A stretch of 64,000 nt of DNA, taken from assembly GCA_004794785.1 (NCBI GenBank), contig SJOL01008423.1, positions 82,588 to 146,587 on the forward strand. Direction: 5' to 3'. The notes beneath the pieces were generated by a model. The model saw only the letters and a program-made list of their open reading frames with translations, was not told the origin of the DNA and ran no database searches. Origin of the DNA: Opisthorchis felineus. Taxonomy: Eukaryota; Platyhelminthes; Trematoda; Opisthorchiida; Opisthorchiidae. Shown one piece after another: positions 48,433 through 61,400 of this stretch (position 1 is its first letter; each line of letters starts with the position of its first letter). A program made the translations under genes and the position numbers.

Positions 48433-48924
48433 ATAGAGAAGGTTGTGCACAGTCGAGATTCGTTGTTCTATTTCGGTTACAAGCGATTACTTCCCATTGT
48501 GGCCAAACTGAGTCATTCCCAATGACAACTAAGTGGACAGTCACCATAAATGGTCGTCTACGTAATTATATGTTTGATGAGATAGTTATGTTAGTTTGGT
48601 GCAGCTACGCTGCCCAATAGTCTGCGTATCTCTGCAATCACCTTTTGCGGCTGTATCCACTACACCGGTCTCAATGATTTGATTCTCTTCCCTTCTTGCA
48701 CCCCATTATCGGAACATGTCGGCAACACTCTGCATGATAGATCGGAGCTCTCCATTTCTAACCATCCGGGAAAAGAATGGAAGTGTTGAGTTTGGTGGGT
48801 GGTTGCTGTGAAACGTAAAGAAAATGTTGAAACAGCCTAGCTTCCACCTACAACATCCAGTCATGTCAATCCAATGTTACACAACAGAACATCTTATTCT
48901 CAGAAAAACTCTGGACTAATGGAG

Positions 48925-49115
48925 AAATTTCGGTGGGAATTTTGTCCTGTAAATGAAGTTAATCTGTGCTGAAATGTCGAGAAGCACTGTACAGCTTATT
49001 GAGAACCATCGGCAGTGAGCATCTCATGGAACTCCAGAGAATAGCGAACCCGCAACGTCCCGGCTACAAGTTTGAACTCTTAACAAATTGGCCACGAGCG
49101 GCTGATCAATAGCGC
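48925..49115 (-). repeat. Copy of the 19041-19460 repeat family
   Basis: TTTTGTCCTGTAAATGAAGT, GAGAAGCACTGTACAGCTT and CACGAGCGGCTGATCAATAG match the reverse arm at 19041-19240. Non-coding. Confidence 0.6.
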
Positions 49116-49417
49116 GCTCGCGCCCCTCATGCTTCAATCACGGGGTCCACACCACGTGGCCACACATGTTGGCAGGCACTTCGAGTAACACTTCAGTACA
49201 CCTTGCTTCATGCTGATCTTGTCAATAGTATCAGTGAGACTGGCAATTACGACTTGTCTGGTGCCAATCATCCGACTAAATTTCGCAACAGAGGCGTCAT
49301 CGTCCTGTACTTCAAAAGGGGGTGATATTGTCGCACAAATGTCCGTTGACAAAGTTTACCCAGGACAACCCAACCATTCGGCCAAAACAAGTGAATTGAA
49401 AGCAGGTGACTTGTTTC

Positions 49418-49486
49418 GATAAACACACTTATTTACGTATCAATTTGGTTCACACGCAGACTCAAATGAATCGCTCGTTGATGATT
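49418..49486 (-). mobile_element. Hammerhead repeat element, degraded fragment (copy Q)
   Basis: TCGATAAACACACTTATTTA, TCAATTTGGTT and AATCGCTCGTTGATGATTTG follow the order of the reverse-oriented hairpin segment. No ribozyme. Confidence 0.5.
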
Positions 49487-49489
49487 TGT

Positions 49490-52435
49490 TTTCTGTCTTC
49501 CTTGGATTGAAATAACTTCTGTATTTCCCCACAAGACTTGCAGCGCAAAGTGACATTGGTATCTTTATTACGTAGAAATGTGTCTAATTTGACCCTTAGT
49601 ATGATTGCATTCTGACTCTCTCTTCAATAGTCTATTCAATCTGGAGCAAAAGCGGTGCCATACGATGAGTTTCGCGAGTGTCAAATTGAGGCCGCTGTTC
49701 TTCCGGTAAGGTCATTTTACTTCCAAGTATTTTCGATGATTCCAATACTTCCAATACTTCACTATGTTGGAAAAATTTAACCAGTCTCTTATCTCAATTA
49801 ATTTTGCTGAAGCGGCGTCCAAGACTGAGTGATTCCCGCAATTCTAATGACTAACGCAGTGATCTACACAAGGTTGGTCATAAATCCACAAGACTGATAG
49901 CACCGCAGTAGTTTTGAAAGCGACTGTACCTCACGTTTGTACTTTTAAAGTTGCCTGAAGAGGTCATCATCAGCAGCAGCAGCATGACATCAGTGTTCAA
50001 CACCGATGCTTCACTGCCGTACAACCATGATTTATTTGAAAGCCTTGTTGTGAAGGAAAGAATAAAGGTGGACGGGGAAGGGACTTAGTGCTAGCTTACT
50101 ACAATCATTCCGAGGTGCCTACGCCTCCAGACACTCATTCAAACCATCTGGGTAGAAACTGACAACACGAACAACAACCTGAAGAGGTAATCCTAGGGGA
50201 CTAAATTTTAACTACTTAGCTTAAGACACATGTTAGTTTCTTTGTATAAACAGAAATTGTATAAGGCACTATCCTTTCTTCGGTTTTGTTTGCCGTATAA
50301 ACATGCTGACTATATTGGAGTCAGTTGGAACAATCACATTTCGGGAGATCACAGGAAATTACAGATCAGAGTGATTGAATATGTTTAGGGTTCGGTTGTT
50401 GCTGTTTTCTAGTGCTCAAATGTCTTTTCCCACATACTACATACCAGATTCAAGATCTTTGTGGTACCGTACATCGTTCATGGCTAATACCATTTGTCTT
50501 CCAAGTCCCACTGATGTGAAATAACTCGAAATTACCCCGGCTAATAACCTCAGTTAGGCGTCTCACGTTCAGACTGTTTTTCGTCAAAGTCTGCAGAATT
50601 TCTGCAGATTGAGAGCAATTCTCACTCCCTTGAATATTGATCGTGGTTTCCCCTATTTTTCTCCGTTGTATTCCTCGGCCTTCTCCAGAAAGCTTACTGT
50701 CTTGTGAACAGATTACTAAAACACATTGTGTTCAGCATTATGAAGGGAAATAACTTTGGAGCTTGCAATAACTTCAGGCAAAAAGTACTGTCGGCTTGTC
50801 AACAACCGCTTCAGCCATATTTACCCCGTATCGGCCTCCTGAATGCAGTCAACGTGCAGATCCACGTGACCTAGAATGTACCAAAAGTCTGTAGTTTCCT
50901 AATTGGCCCGGTACCTTGTTAAGCAGTTTTAAAACGCCTTTCGTTGAAGTAAATTCTGTTGGACTGCATTCCTACTACACCGACTTTCCATCCACTTTCA
51001 CCTTCCTTCTCCGAGTTGGTCTACTAAAATTTCTGGGGATGCAGAAAGCTATTCGTAACTTGATATAAATGTGAGATCATTTCATACGATGCGCGTCTCT
51101 CAAACTGGATAATTCGCTTCTGACTAGAGTTTGTGTATCACCCTCCTTTGGGTGATGCACCAAAATCTACTCTGTTGTGTCACAAAGTTTTTCTGTAATT
51201 CCAGATTTACTTTCCGATATTTATTTGTTCAGTTCATCAGATATTCGTTCCGGGCAGATATTTGATCTTGTCTACGTTCAGACAGCGCTCAACTGTGTGC
51301 TATACTTTATTTATGCCAAATGTGGGGGGTGGTGACAAACTCACCTGTACTACACCGAAATAAGAGCTTCATTCAAGCTGCACTTTTGGCTTTTCGGTAA
51401 ATCGATACATATGGCTAAAGAAGATCGCAGACAGTGCTTGCCTGCCGGGGGGTTAATGAGTGGGTGCTGCTTCTGGCCGTCTGTTCAGAGCCATTCCGAA
51501 AATGTGTCAGACCTCTTGAACATACTGTCAGTAACAAACTGATCTGGCTGAGTTCTTGTTAAAACAAGGTATGCAACAAAGGTAGACGTACGTCTTTTAT
51601 CATACTAGATTTCATCGTTTTGTGAGAGAGTTCATGGAGTGTTGCACAAAACAGCTTAGTTTCACCAACGTTTCGAGTATCATTTATAAACCTCGAGGGG
51701 GATTTAAAGTATGATTCTGTTGCGACAAGATGTATCCTGTTCCTAATCAGTTTGTTTTCCCGGGTTTGCGTCTTGCTATATGAAGCGGGGAGAAAGCGTT
51801 GGATTATTTTCGTTCCAGCGACGATTGGAAGTAGTGTGGGCAGTGCAATTTTATTCAAAGAGACGAGGTAGGACGATCTGTGTTCAGGCGGAAGGAGAGG
51901 TCTAGTTCAGTGTATATTTGTGTACAGACTGAGAACCAAGATTGTTAGAGCGGAGCACTAGGACACAGTTTCTCATAATCCACCGTAAAACCTGTTGACA
52001 AGGTAGACAATTTTGTGAACTTGTATGTTGTTTTATTGGGTGGAAAGTGTGGTTTCGTTGCTGAACGGAAAACCACTGACCCCCTCGGATAGCCTGTCTC
52101 ATGGGACTGAACAAGATCTGCTCCTAGAGGCTGTCACTTTTGAATAACGAGAGAAATAAAGAATATGCAGAGTAGATTTGATCTTTTCTGGTAATTCCGG
52201 AAATGTTTTCGCAGTGCCCTTCTTAGTCGTGTAACTGTAGAAAATTATAGTGCTGGACCAACTGAACTATGTGTACGTAAATCATATTCTCCATAACGAA
52301 TTGGGGAAGTGGCCTCATTAGCGTTTGTGCAGGTTTATGTTGAGATAAGGTCATTTAAATGGTTTCCTAAGGCACAAACCTGTCGTTTGGCATAAAACAG
52401 GAAGCTTCAAAAACGGAACGCATAAGCTGACTTAC
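49490..52435. other. No recognisable feature within the intron
   Basis: Chance ORFs only (51559-51858 minus and others). A short GCA repeat lies near 49972-49985. Confidence 0.35.
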
Positions 52436-52565
52436 CTTCTTTGACCATGCCCACTTTGAGACACTTTTGGAATCGACAATATTGGCATCGATTTCGACGA
52501 CGTTTGTCAACCACACAGTTTTTCGATTGCAAACAAACATATTGTGCGTTCTTTTGGATAGTTCT
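52436..52565 (-). CDS. NR4A: NR4A-type nuclear receptor exon: second zinc finger of the DNA-binding domain
   Basis: Minus-strand exon of 130 nt. The acceptor is a long T tract ending CTGCATTCCAG (AG at 52567-52566). The donor is GAAG|GTAAGT (GT at 52435-52434). It starts in phase 0 with [11 protein letters not shown] and continues to [20 protein letters not shown], then VKE, leaving one base of a Val codon. Cysteine spacing is C-x5-C-x9-C-x2-C, a class 4 zinc-finger second module. [15 protein letters not shown] followed by VGMVKE is characteristic of NR4A (Nurr1, NGFI-B, DHR38). In this family the module supports DNA binding with the C-terminal extension encoded 28 kb away at 24556. The preceding exon, which should carry the P-box CEGCKGFF, was not found up to 64000. 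Confidence 0.96.
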
Positions 52566-55164
52566 CTGGAATGCAGAAAAAAAACGGCACATTATTTGTT
52601 GTGAATGATAGGGTTTTTCTTTATAGAAATCTATGAAACACTGAAGACTGACTAAATACTCTTGAGACTGATTTGAGACTGATGGTCAGCCACTGTTCGA
52701 ACATTACCGTTAGTTGAGCTTCGAAATTTGGCATCTGATGGATTTAAATCACTCACAATCACGAGAATCATGGTTTAGCCCAGCTTTATGAGCATTTTTC
52801 ACACAGTCGTCCTCATGTGAAGAACAGGGTTCCAAGAAATGGATTCGGCTTTCACTGATACCCCACTGACGTGATGAAAATTTGGTCAACTCGAAGTGAA
52901 CCAGTTAGTTGAGGCTGATGTCTTGTTATTTGGACAGGTATAAAAAACCCGTGCAGCCCAACCCTATCGGAAATTTAAAAAGCATACGGGTTATGTACGG
53001 GCAACTTCAATCGATAAGAAACATCCAGGAGATTAGACAAGGAGAGTAAAACGCGCAATCCGTCTAAAACACCAGTGGACCTGAGTGCAAACCAAGAAAA
53101 TTTCGTGACAACATGTGTCAATAGTCGACAGATGAATCAGTCCGAACCTTAGCACGCGTAACGCGCATTTCACCTTGTTTTGATAACCCGGCAGTAGTGG
53201 ATGATGCGATTTGGTTAAAGTAACTTTATCCACGCAGGGGAGACATTACCGGTGTTATTTATAATGCAAGACAACCGTGTGATCACTTGGTCGTCAAAGC
53301 TGAGAGTCAGTTTCACTAGCGAATGATAAGGGGAAGTAGAGTTGTAGATCACTCAAGTTTGAGTTCATGTCACATCGGAACAACTTAAGTGAAGTGATGA
53401 GATATGTTTTTCGAATTCAGATATGGCGAGCTTGTGTGTAAGAGTTCTAAACCCGGTAATAATAGCAAACGGATAACAAATGACCTTTCAGCTTTACCCT
53501 CATTTTGGCGCCCAGCTGCCACGCCACCAGAAGGTAGAACCAGGTCTGCCATACTGTCAGGCCGCCCAAGCTTAGACAGAAGCATTCGAGATGCCTAGGT
53601 GGGGTTCGAAACGTGGCCTTTCCAGCTGTCAAAATCGTACCTGAAGCACTAATCTATCTCGAGCTCCACAAAATTATCCATTTTAACAGGAGAGTTACAC
53701 GAGTGAGCACGTTACAAATGATAAACAGGAACAGGTGAATGCACACAGGTGAGCCGTCCAAGGTAGTCGAGAAGCTAGCGACTCATGCCTGCAGCGAAAT
53801 TTCTTCCTGACTAAACTAAAATCGTGGAAAGCTCCTTGTTGTGACCAATACCTACTCCTTCAAGCTATTCAATCAGTGTACACAACATGCTGTCAAAAGT
53901 GTGTGCGAACTCAGCAGGAGACAATGTGCCATGCGTCGACAAGGCTGCCCCTCCCCCCCCAGAACTGGCGCTGGAAACCGCAAAAACCACATGGGGTGCA
54001 GTAACAATGACCCGTGACAGGTGAACTGATGCCACAACAACATTCGGTAAGCAAACTCGGTATGCACAGCACAACAGACTACACACAGTAGCAGCCGAAC
54101 CACCGAGGTGTTCCCTTATTCCACGGGCAAACTTGTTGCTGACTGTTAGCGGTGGGTTTGGTTTTCGCTTGTCTAGCCTCAGTGCACTGAAGCACAAATA
54201 GTTTTCGGGGAAGGTCATTTGGTTGTGATGCCTATAGCGGTCGATAGGACAAATAAAAATTGCACAGATTTTGGGGGGAGTGTGTGTGCCTGCGCTTATG
54301 AGAGACGAACGGAGAGCATGTAAGAAAAACTATCATGCGTGTCGTAGGAACACAGTCATAATTCGATGCTCCATCAGCACAGCAGGGATAAATTTGGGTT
54401 CGACAGGTGATTGCTGGCTGTTGTTCTAGCAAGCCCAGTTCATTCATACACTCGTTCATTCATACACCTCATCTCCACTGAACATAATCAGATGTGAGGT
54501 TCGGACCGTTGGGCAGTGCCAACAGCATGAAGTTAGCTGCCAAATGTGCCCGTGAATAGTTTGGGCAAAATCGAGCACATGACAAGGAGCTGGGTGAAGA
54601 TAAAACTTGAATGAACTGGAGGGAAAAGCATGAAAAAATAGGCTTCGATAGTTCATGTCTGGTTTCGGTTACGTGTAGCCTCGTACTAATGAGCCGATGG
54701 ATCGAATTCAGGAAGTGAAACGAAATTCGAATCTAAAACCAGTTATGCGAAGTGTCGAAGTCATCAAATATTACACCACTGAAGTTCCCCATCCATGGTC
54801 TCGTGTCTCATAAGAAACAGAGGTGATAGAATCAGTGTGCCACTTCAGGATAGGCTTGTAGTGCTTTCCACTCAATATTTCAGATAATGTGCCAAAAAAC
54901 CTCATTTTTTGTTTAGGGTTTGAGCCCAGGTCCAATTCAGTAGTTTGATTGATTTGACAAGGGAAAGTAAATAGTGCGTGTGTGCTGCTTAGCTACTTTA
55001 AAAACCAGCTACGAACCCCCGGATACCTCTCTGCATTTATGATTTGTGTTCATTCTAGACGGGAACATCAGCCATGTCGGAACAACAGCCATGGAGCACA
55101 ACGATTTATCGCCCGTTAATTCCATTGATGTGGAAAATGTGAAAAATTTGAGGATACACTATTA
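52566..55164. other. Upstream NR4A intron, no exon recognised
   Basis: A good acceptor at 52566 implies intron here. ORF 53865-54218 (minus) has a Ser/Gly-rich stretch that could be part of an N-terminal region but shows nothing specific. A SINE lies at 53487-53665. Confidence 0.45.
53487..53665 (-). mobile_element. tRNA-derived SINE, diverged reverse copy
   Basis: The box B complement GGGGTTCGAA is at 53601-53610. The body ACGCCACCAGAAGGTAGAAC and GGCCGCCCAAGCTTAGACAG aligns with the family. The tRNA-like end is more decayed than in other copies. Confidence 0.78.
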
Positions 55165-55452
55165 TATTTTTGAAAGTCTTACCGACCGAAACAATAGGCA
55201 ACCTTTGCGCTGCACATTCAGTTGAAAAATATCATGAACAACAAATTCAGATGAGATTTACATGAGTCCCCTATTAAAACCAAATCAATGTACACACAGG
55301 GAGTATTTGGCGGCTTCCGTCTAATTTTTGTTCAATTAGAACCTTCGATTGTCGAAAAGTAGAGAATGTGCCAACCTGATAAGCCTGAAGAATAAAAAAA
55401 TAGATGGTGGGCTGTCGAAAAGTCTTCAGGAGCCTTATGAGTGGGGTGTTCC
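55165..55452 (+). mobile_element. Hammerhead repeat element, old near-full-length forward copy (copy R)
   Basis: The order of blocks is preserved: CTTACCGACCGAAAC, GCTGCACATTCAGTTG, ACAAATTCAGATGAG, the ribozyme region CTGATAA...AATAAAA, then GGGCTGTCGAAAAG and CCTTATGAGTGG. The core is destroyed (CTGATAA, no GAAA). Its length, about 288 bp, agrees with the 293-bp period seen in the tandem copy. Confidence 0.7.
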
Positions 55453-58400
55453 ATCAAGAAATTAGGACAAACTTTACTCAGTAGAAAACAAGTCATAAAC
55501 ACTAACGGAGTGGAAGATCTCATCATAACGCAGTGAACTGTCCGGACAAAAGATAACATGGTAATGAAGGCAAACAATTTCTCCTTAGTTTCCGTTTCAC
55601 AGTTTCTTTCAATCGAGCTTAGATGCTTAAGTTCATTTTATATATAGGAAAGACATCTGCACTATTGCTAACCTGTACAAAATCTTGCGGAAAAAGTGAC
55701 TATCCCAAAACGTTTACACTTCTCCAACGGCTCAAGACCAACTTATCCATGAGTTTGATGGTTAGGGACGACATGGTGTCAAAACAAATTAGACAGCCAT
55801 AAACTACGGACACGTTGACAGTTGGCTTATGTGATTTCAAGGCCACTGTTCATGACAGATTATCAAGCATCATCATTAAAGCAAAGAAAACTAGCGAATT
55901 CATCAGGCAGCGGTTTATGTGTTGTGTTGTAGTCGTGGGTTTTTTGTTCGAACCCCTCTGGATAATATTGTGCACAAAAAAGGCCAGATTCGGATATCTA
56001 ATGAGGATATGATTGATGCGTTTTAAGATATAACCAAACCTATCCGTGCAAAGCATACAGTCAGGGAACTGAAGTGAACTTCATGAGATAAACATGCGCA
56101 AACCTAACGTGACGAACCTAATGGGACGATTACTCATAGGGCCATCCAAACAGATTTAGGTTTTTGACAGGTGACCCAAAAAAACTCCAAGTAGAAAACC
56201 TCCAGTCGAGGAAACAATGTGTGCAGCATCAGTTATCTCTAGACCGTTGCAATGAACTCCACGAATTAAGATAAGAGGAATCTGTTAGTTGAAGAAGCAT
56301 CATTAGAACACCTCTTTTCAAAGACGCACGAGCCACTCAGACCAATGCACACGATTGGCTGAAATCATACGCGCTGCGGCTACAATATACCCTGGCATCA
56401 GCAGACTCTGTTGGGTATGACTTGCTTCAGTTTGACCAATCTGATCCAGGCATAGTGTTTTCGAAAATGCAATACAACTAAAATGCGAAAGCAACTCAAG
56501 TTAGTGAGTAGGATGATGCGAATTCCGGTAAATTGACGTGAAGTGGCAAAGGGCATGGGAAATCTTGGGGTGTTTAGATAAAAATGTAATGACACAGAGA
56601 CGCTCCCGAATTTGGACTTGAAAGCCGGATTGCTTCTGCATGTTCGTCAATAAATGTTGAAGTTCCTATTCGTATTGGGGGCGAGAAGGATACACAATTG
56701 AAACTCCACACTGTCTGTAGCTCTTACGGAATATAAAATTTCAGCCGAGATACCTCAGTGATGTGTCACCTTGACGGAATGATATGTGGTCATGTGGTTG
56801 ATGTACACCTAGCTGAAGGCAGAAACCTGTTCGTACTGTGATGCACACCACTTTTGAAAGTGGACCAGGTTCACTCCTGTGTAGGACCCCGACGTCATCG
56901 AAAAAGTACATAAAAAAACATTCATAACCGGTACTTTATTGATAATTTACCCCTGATTTTGGCATTTTGTAACAAATGGCATCTTGCTAAATCAGTGAGA
57001 ATCGGAGGATGTATTTGTACTCTCTTAGCCAGCTCATTTTGTGTGATCTGTACCAACCGATACCTCATTCGTGATGTTTGTTTTCATAATCCGATTCTTT
57101 CCATTCGAATGTAGCACCGTAACCAATATTACTCACCATTTCCGATGCCTTTGTAGCTTACCATGTTGAAAATGGAACTGAGTTGTCTCGTGATATACAA
57201 GTAAGCTCGCACGAACTTCAAACACTAATTACACATGGGTTGGTTTGGTACCGTTGCAAATACCCTAGCATCAGAAGCGCAATTTGTTTTTCAGGACTCA
57301 ACAAGGCCCAGTAGGCCTCAAAAATGTCAGTTAGCATCCACCTTCTTGGAAATAAGATACAGCTATCTCCAGGGTATTTACTAGGAAAATCGAGATAGCA
57401 AACATAAGTGCATAGGTTCTCGTTTACGCGGTAAACTGAGGCAGGAACAGACAGTCATTTGAGTGAGTGATTGCGTTTTCACCCCTAAAGGGCATTGCCA
57501 AAAAACTTTGCGGATAAAACGTCTCGAATTAATTATCACCCTCAAAAGAATCAGCCAAACTGAAACTTTACCCCTTGACAGCAACGACCCGAGACAGTGG
57601 GTCACTCTGGGGAGTGAATGTCGGTCAGCTTCTCAATTTCTGCTCAACGTACGAAATTCCATGGTTCCCTGGGCGATCTGAGCCCACCTGCTTATAAGTC
57701 CATATGGCAACACTTTGACCCAAAGGGGTGGGCGAGCTATGTCTAGGGTTACCTAATTTCCCTTGATGTCCTTCGACGAGGTTCAATTTTGGGACATCCA
57801 GATTTTTGAGATTTGCTGCTTGAGGGAACTTTGCGATTTGTTGCACAAAGATCTCTATAGATATTTGCCTCCCGGGAAGGTGGTGCAGAATACAGTATGT
57901 GAGCGTTAGGTAGTACAGATTTCGATATCCAACCGGGTTGGTTGCCACTCTCTTGTGGCTCAACCATCAAGTGCATGCAGGGAAGCCGTAGAACCAACGA
58001 TTTGCCCAGCCGAACGACCGGTGCAGCTTCAAACACAGCGGTTTCTTTAGAAACTCCATTATTCTCGCCCCAAACCATTTACTCCGACCGGTGCATATTG
58101 GTCATGAAGCCCCTAGATACCGTTCCTTTTAGAAACATGTTATTATATTATTGGAAATCATATTTTCTAAAACCAACGAGCACAACATCCTAATGTTTGC
58201 CTTCGGTTCCGTATCCTGCCTCCAGAAAAAAACTCTCTTTGGTTTCTTCCAGGGAGTGCATGCTACAAAAATCCAAGGCAAGTATGTCGGACTCCAGGAC
58301 AGAACCACTCAGCGGGCGAATGCCTTCCTTCACGAGAAGTTTAAAACGACCGTACGACGTAATTATACTTCCTTATATATATATATATATGTATGTATGT

Positions 58401-61400
58401 ATGTATGTATATATAATCTGACCCACTCCGTCTGTGAGCTTATTGAAAATGAGACTCACTTTTGATAAGCCACCAGCAAGTTTGTGTACATTGGAGCAAA
58501 ACGTCTAGCATTCTCGAATCAACCGGATATCAGGCCATAAAAATTGTCTTTTTTAGAACTGAACTGTGAGATCTTGACGTAACTTTGTAAAATAGCTTTT
58601 GAAAGAAAGGCTCCTGCTTTTTCTGGCGTTAATCCAGAAGGATTTTCATCCTTCTGACCGAAGTTATGATAAGTGGACGAAAACGGATGCTAATCAAACA
58701 TGGAAACACTAAGTTTTGCAACAGTATCTTTCGAGCATCTGTGGCAAAGCTCACCATTCAAATTTAGTGCTCGACACACTGGGCTAAACCCAGCCGTGTT
58801 TCTGTTTTAGTTTGTAAGACAATGACATCTGGATGACAAATTCCGTTCCAATAATAATCTCTGCAATTAAGTGACCAGTTAATTTCATTCAGTCCCCGTG
58901 TCATTTCGCTCGTCATCAGTTGACAGAAGTTTAATGAATTGGGCACAATTCCAGCAGGCAGCTAACTTTTGCGTCCGCTTGACAAGAATGGCATGGTTGT
59001 ATGTGTTTGGTAAATACACCTTCATTGGATCCAAGACTTCTCCGATTAAGTTGACAGCCGTTCCGAGGTGGATAGTTGGTGTGCTCTGCGTCACCAACAC
59101 TGCCACGGCATCGTCCATATATTATGGGTGGGTTGAGAGACAAAATCTTCAAAGCTTTTCTAGAGAGGCCTAGGTAGCAATCATGTTCCGTGTTGGGTTT
59201 AGAACTGGAAGTACCTGGGATATGTGCAATATATTAGGACGTTTTCTAAAATGTTGCTGTCGATGACAGTATACTGGATAAATTTGACCTTGTCATTTAG
59301 TATTCTATGCATTCATGGGAACTCGCATGTCCTGAAATTCACTGAGGCCGCAGCAAACCATCGACTGAGACCATAGTAAACTGCATGTGAACTTAGCATG
59401 ATTTTTTTGTAAATATTTACCTATCACATCAATGACTGATGAGCTTCGCATCCAAATGACTACCTCTTGTAGGAACACTACCACAGTTGGTTTCTTCGCG
59501 GCGAGCCAATGCAAAATGTGTATATCTGCCGAATTCTGTCTTCGTGCTGTGTTGTTACAATTACCGGACAGATTGCTGGAGCAGCGGGTCGGAAAAATTG
59601 CTCTAAGAAGTCATATTGACCCTCCAGTTTTGGGGTTGGAACATATATGGTGACTTACTTTGTAGAAACTGAGGTTCATTTGCGAGCACCGCAGCCTTGT
59701 GGTCAGGCTTTTGAGTCAAAGGCTTTGGCTGAAGATCCCAATCGTCCTCCTGTCTGGGTGTGGGCATCCTGGAAGTATCCAAGCCCACGTAAAAGAAGAC
59801 TTCTAAGGGTGTGCATGTATAACCAACCTCCCGGTTTCCGGACAGGTGCCCTGAGATTAAGCAACTCAGTCACACCCACGGCTATGCTGTTAACATTCAC
59901 CTGTCGTTTTCTACGCATCTGATGCTAGCTTCATCCTCAAGTAAGGCCTACACTAAACCAAACATTGTTACAGTCCGGAGACCAAAAACGGATGGGCTGA
60001 TATTAATTGGAATAGAGTGTCCACCCCAAGGTACATTTTTCTCTTCAAATTGAATGCATCTGGATTTTGAGTAACTGCTAATCTACCTGCGTTTCGGAAT
60101 GGACTTTCACCAGAATTAGCTACGATACAGTGCGGTCATTGTGAGTTTGTGCACTGAGTCGTTTAGTTTATTTTTGCAAAGAGCGTAGAACGGGTTTGGG
60201 CCAAAGATGTTTCTAAACCATCCGATCAATCAATTATATCACGTGTTTCACGATGAACAGACTTCAACACTCATTGAATTGGTGAGCTGTTGTAGATTCA
60301 GGGTATTGAGCAGTTGATACCTTCGGTAAGTAGTTGATACACTGTACGTTGAGAAGCATTAGATGATTGTTGTTAAACCGTCAGAGCAGATTACTTGACA
60401 CAAGCTTCACAGTTTGAATGTATTTTCGTTATAAAAAGACAGTGAACTAGGTTATTCCCACCATCACTCTCCTATTAAGGAAAACGTTCGAACGCTTTCC
60501 CTTTAGAAGACTGGATGTGCGTTGAAACCATGGTCCTTCAGGTCAACCAGTTAAATAAGCAAACACTGGGTCTGAGTATTGTCGTTGATCACTCTCCATA
60601 GGTAGTCAAAGTTCGCTGGGATCATTGGAGCACTACTGGAGACAAAGGTTCACCATAACTTGTGCGCGTAATTGAGTGGTTGAGTGAGTCAGTAAGTATG
60701 CTAGCTAACAAATAAGTCAGTCAGTTGGACAGCCAACCAGCTATTCAGTCATTCAGCTGGCCGGTTGACTTGTCAGTTAGTAGGTCAGTGAGAATGTATG
60801 GTTGTGGTGAGCTCTGGAAGCAGGTGATGGGGTAGGTAAAGAGATAGACACAAGAAAGTTGGTAATCAACGATGCAAATATATAATTCAGTAGCTAAGTA
60901 AGAAATTGAGTAGGGCGGGGGGAAAACATAAGACGCGCTTCCTGAGAATTCAAACAACAGACGTGTAAAGCCTGATCTCAGAATAGTCATCATGAGCAGA
61001 CCGCCTAATTGAGAGTCTCGTTTGGCGGATCCTGGTTGAAAGCCATCAAATCCAAAAGAAGACATATTGGACCCCACATGGTCGTACTAGAGCTCACTTT
61101 TCGCAGTCCACTACCCAAGATAATCCATGGGGTCTATTCATGCAGCTTTTTCAGTCATGCTAACAAACAAGTTAAAACGAAAAGCAGCAAAATTTCTTGG
61201 GATTTATGCAATATTTTTCGGGACAACTCCGTACGAAAATATATTCGTGTCACGTGAGAGGCACTGGTTGAAGAGAACATGAAATCTTAAAGTACACCCT
61301 TAATTTCGGTTTTAAGTAAGCCTACTGAGATTCTGCTTCGTTCTTGTAACCTTGCCCCTTTGGTTTAGTTAATTTCGCAGAACTTCTCCAGGATTTCATT

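Larger units (their letters stand above)
24557..52435 (-). other. NR4A intron, about 27.9 kb
   Basis: Donor GAAG|GTAAGT at 52436/52435 and acceptor CGCAG at 24557, phase 1. It separates the second zinc finger from its C-terminal extension, a position where NR4A genes of other animals also carry an intron (from memory). It is filled with hammerhead elements K-Q, three SINEs, two gypsy remnants, a MITE-like element and a sequence gap. No nested gene was recognised. Confidence 0.88.

Noticed and set aside
53865..54218. 117-codon minus-strand ORF with a Ser/Gly-rich stretch, considered as NR4A N-terminal coding sequence
   Set aside because: Nothing specific to NR4A, and the zinc finger 1 exon that should lie between it and 52565 is absent.
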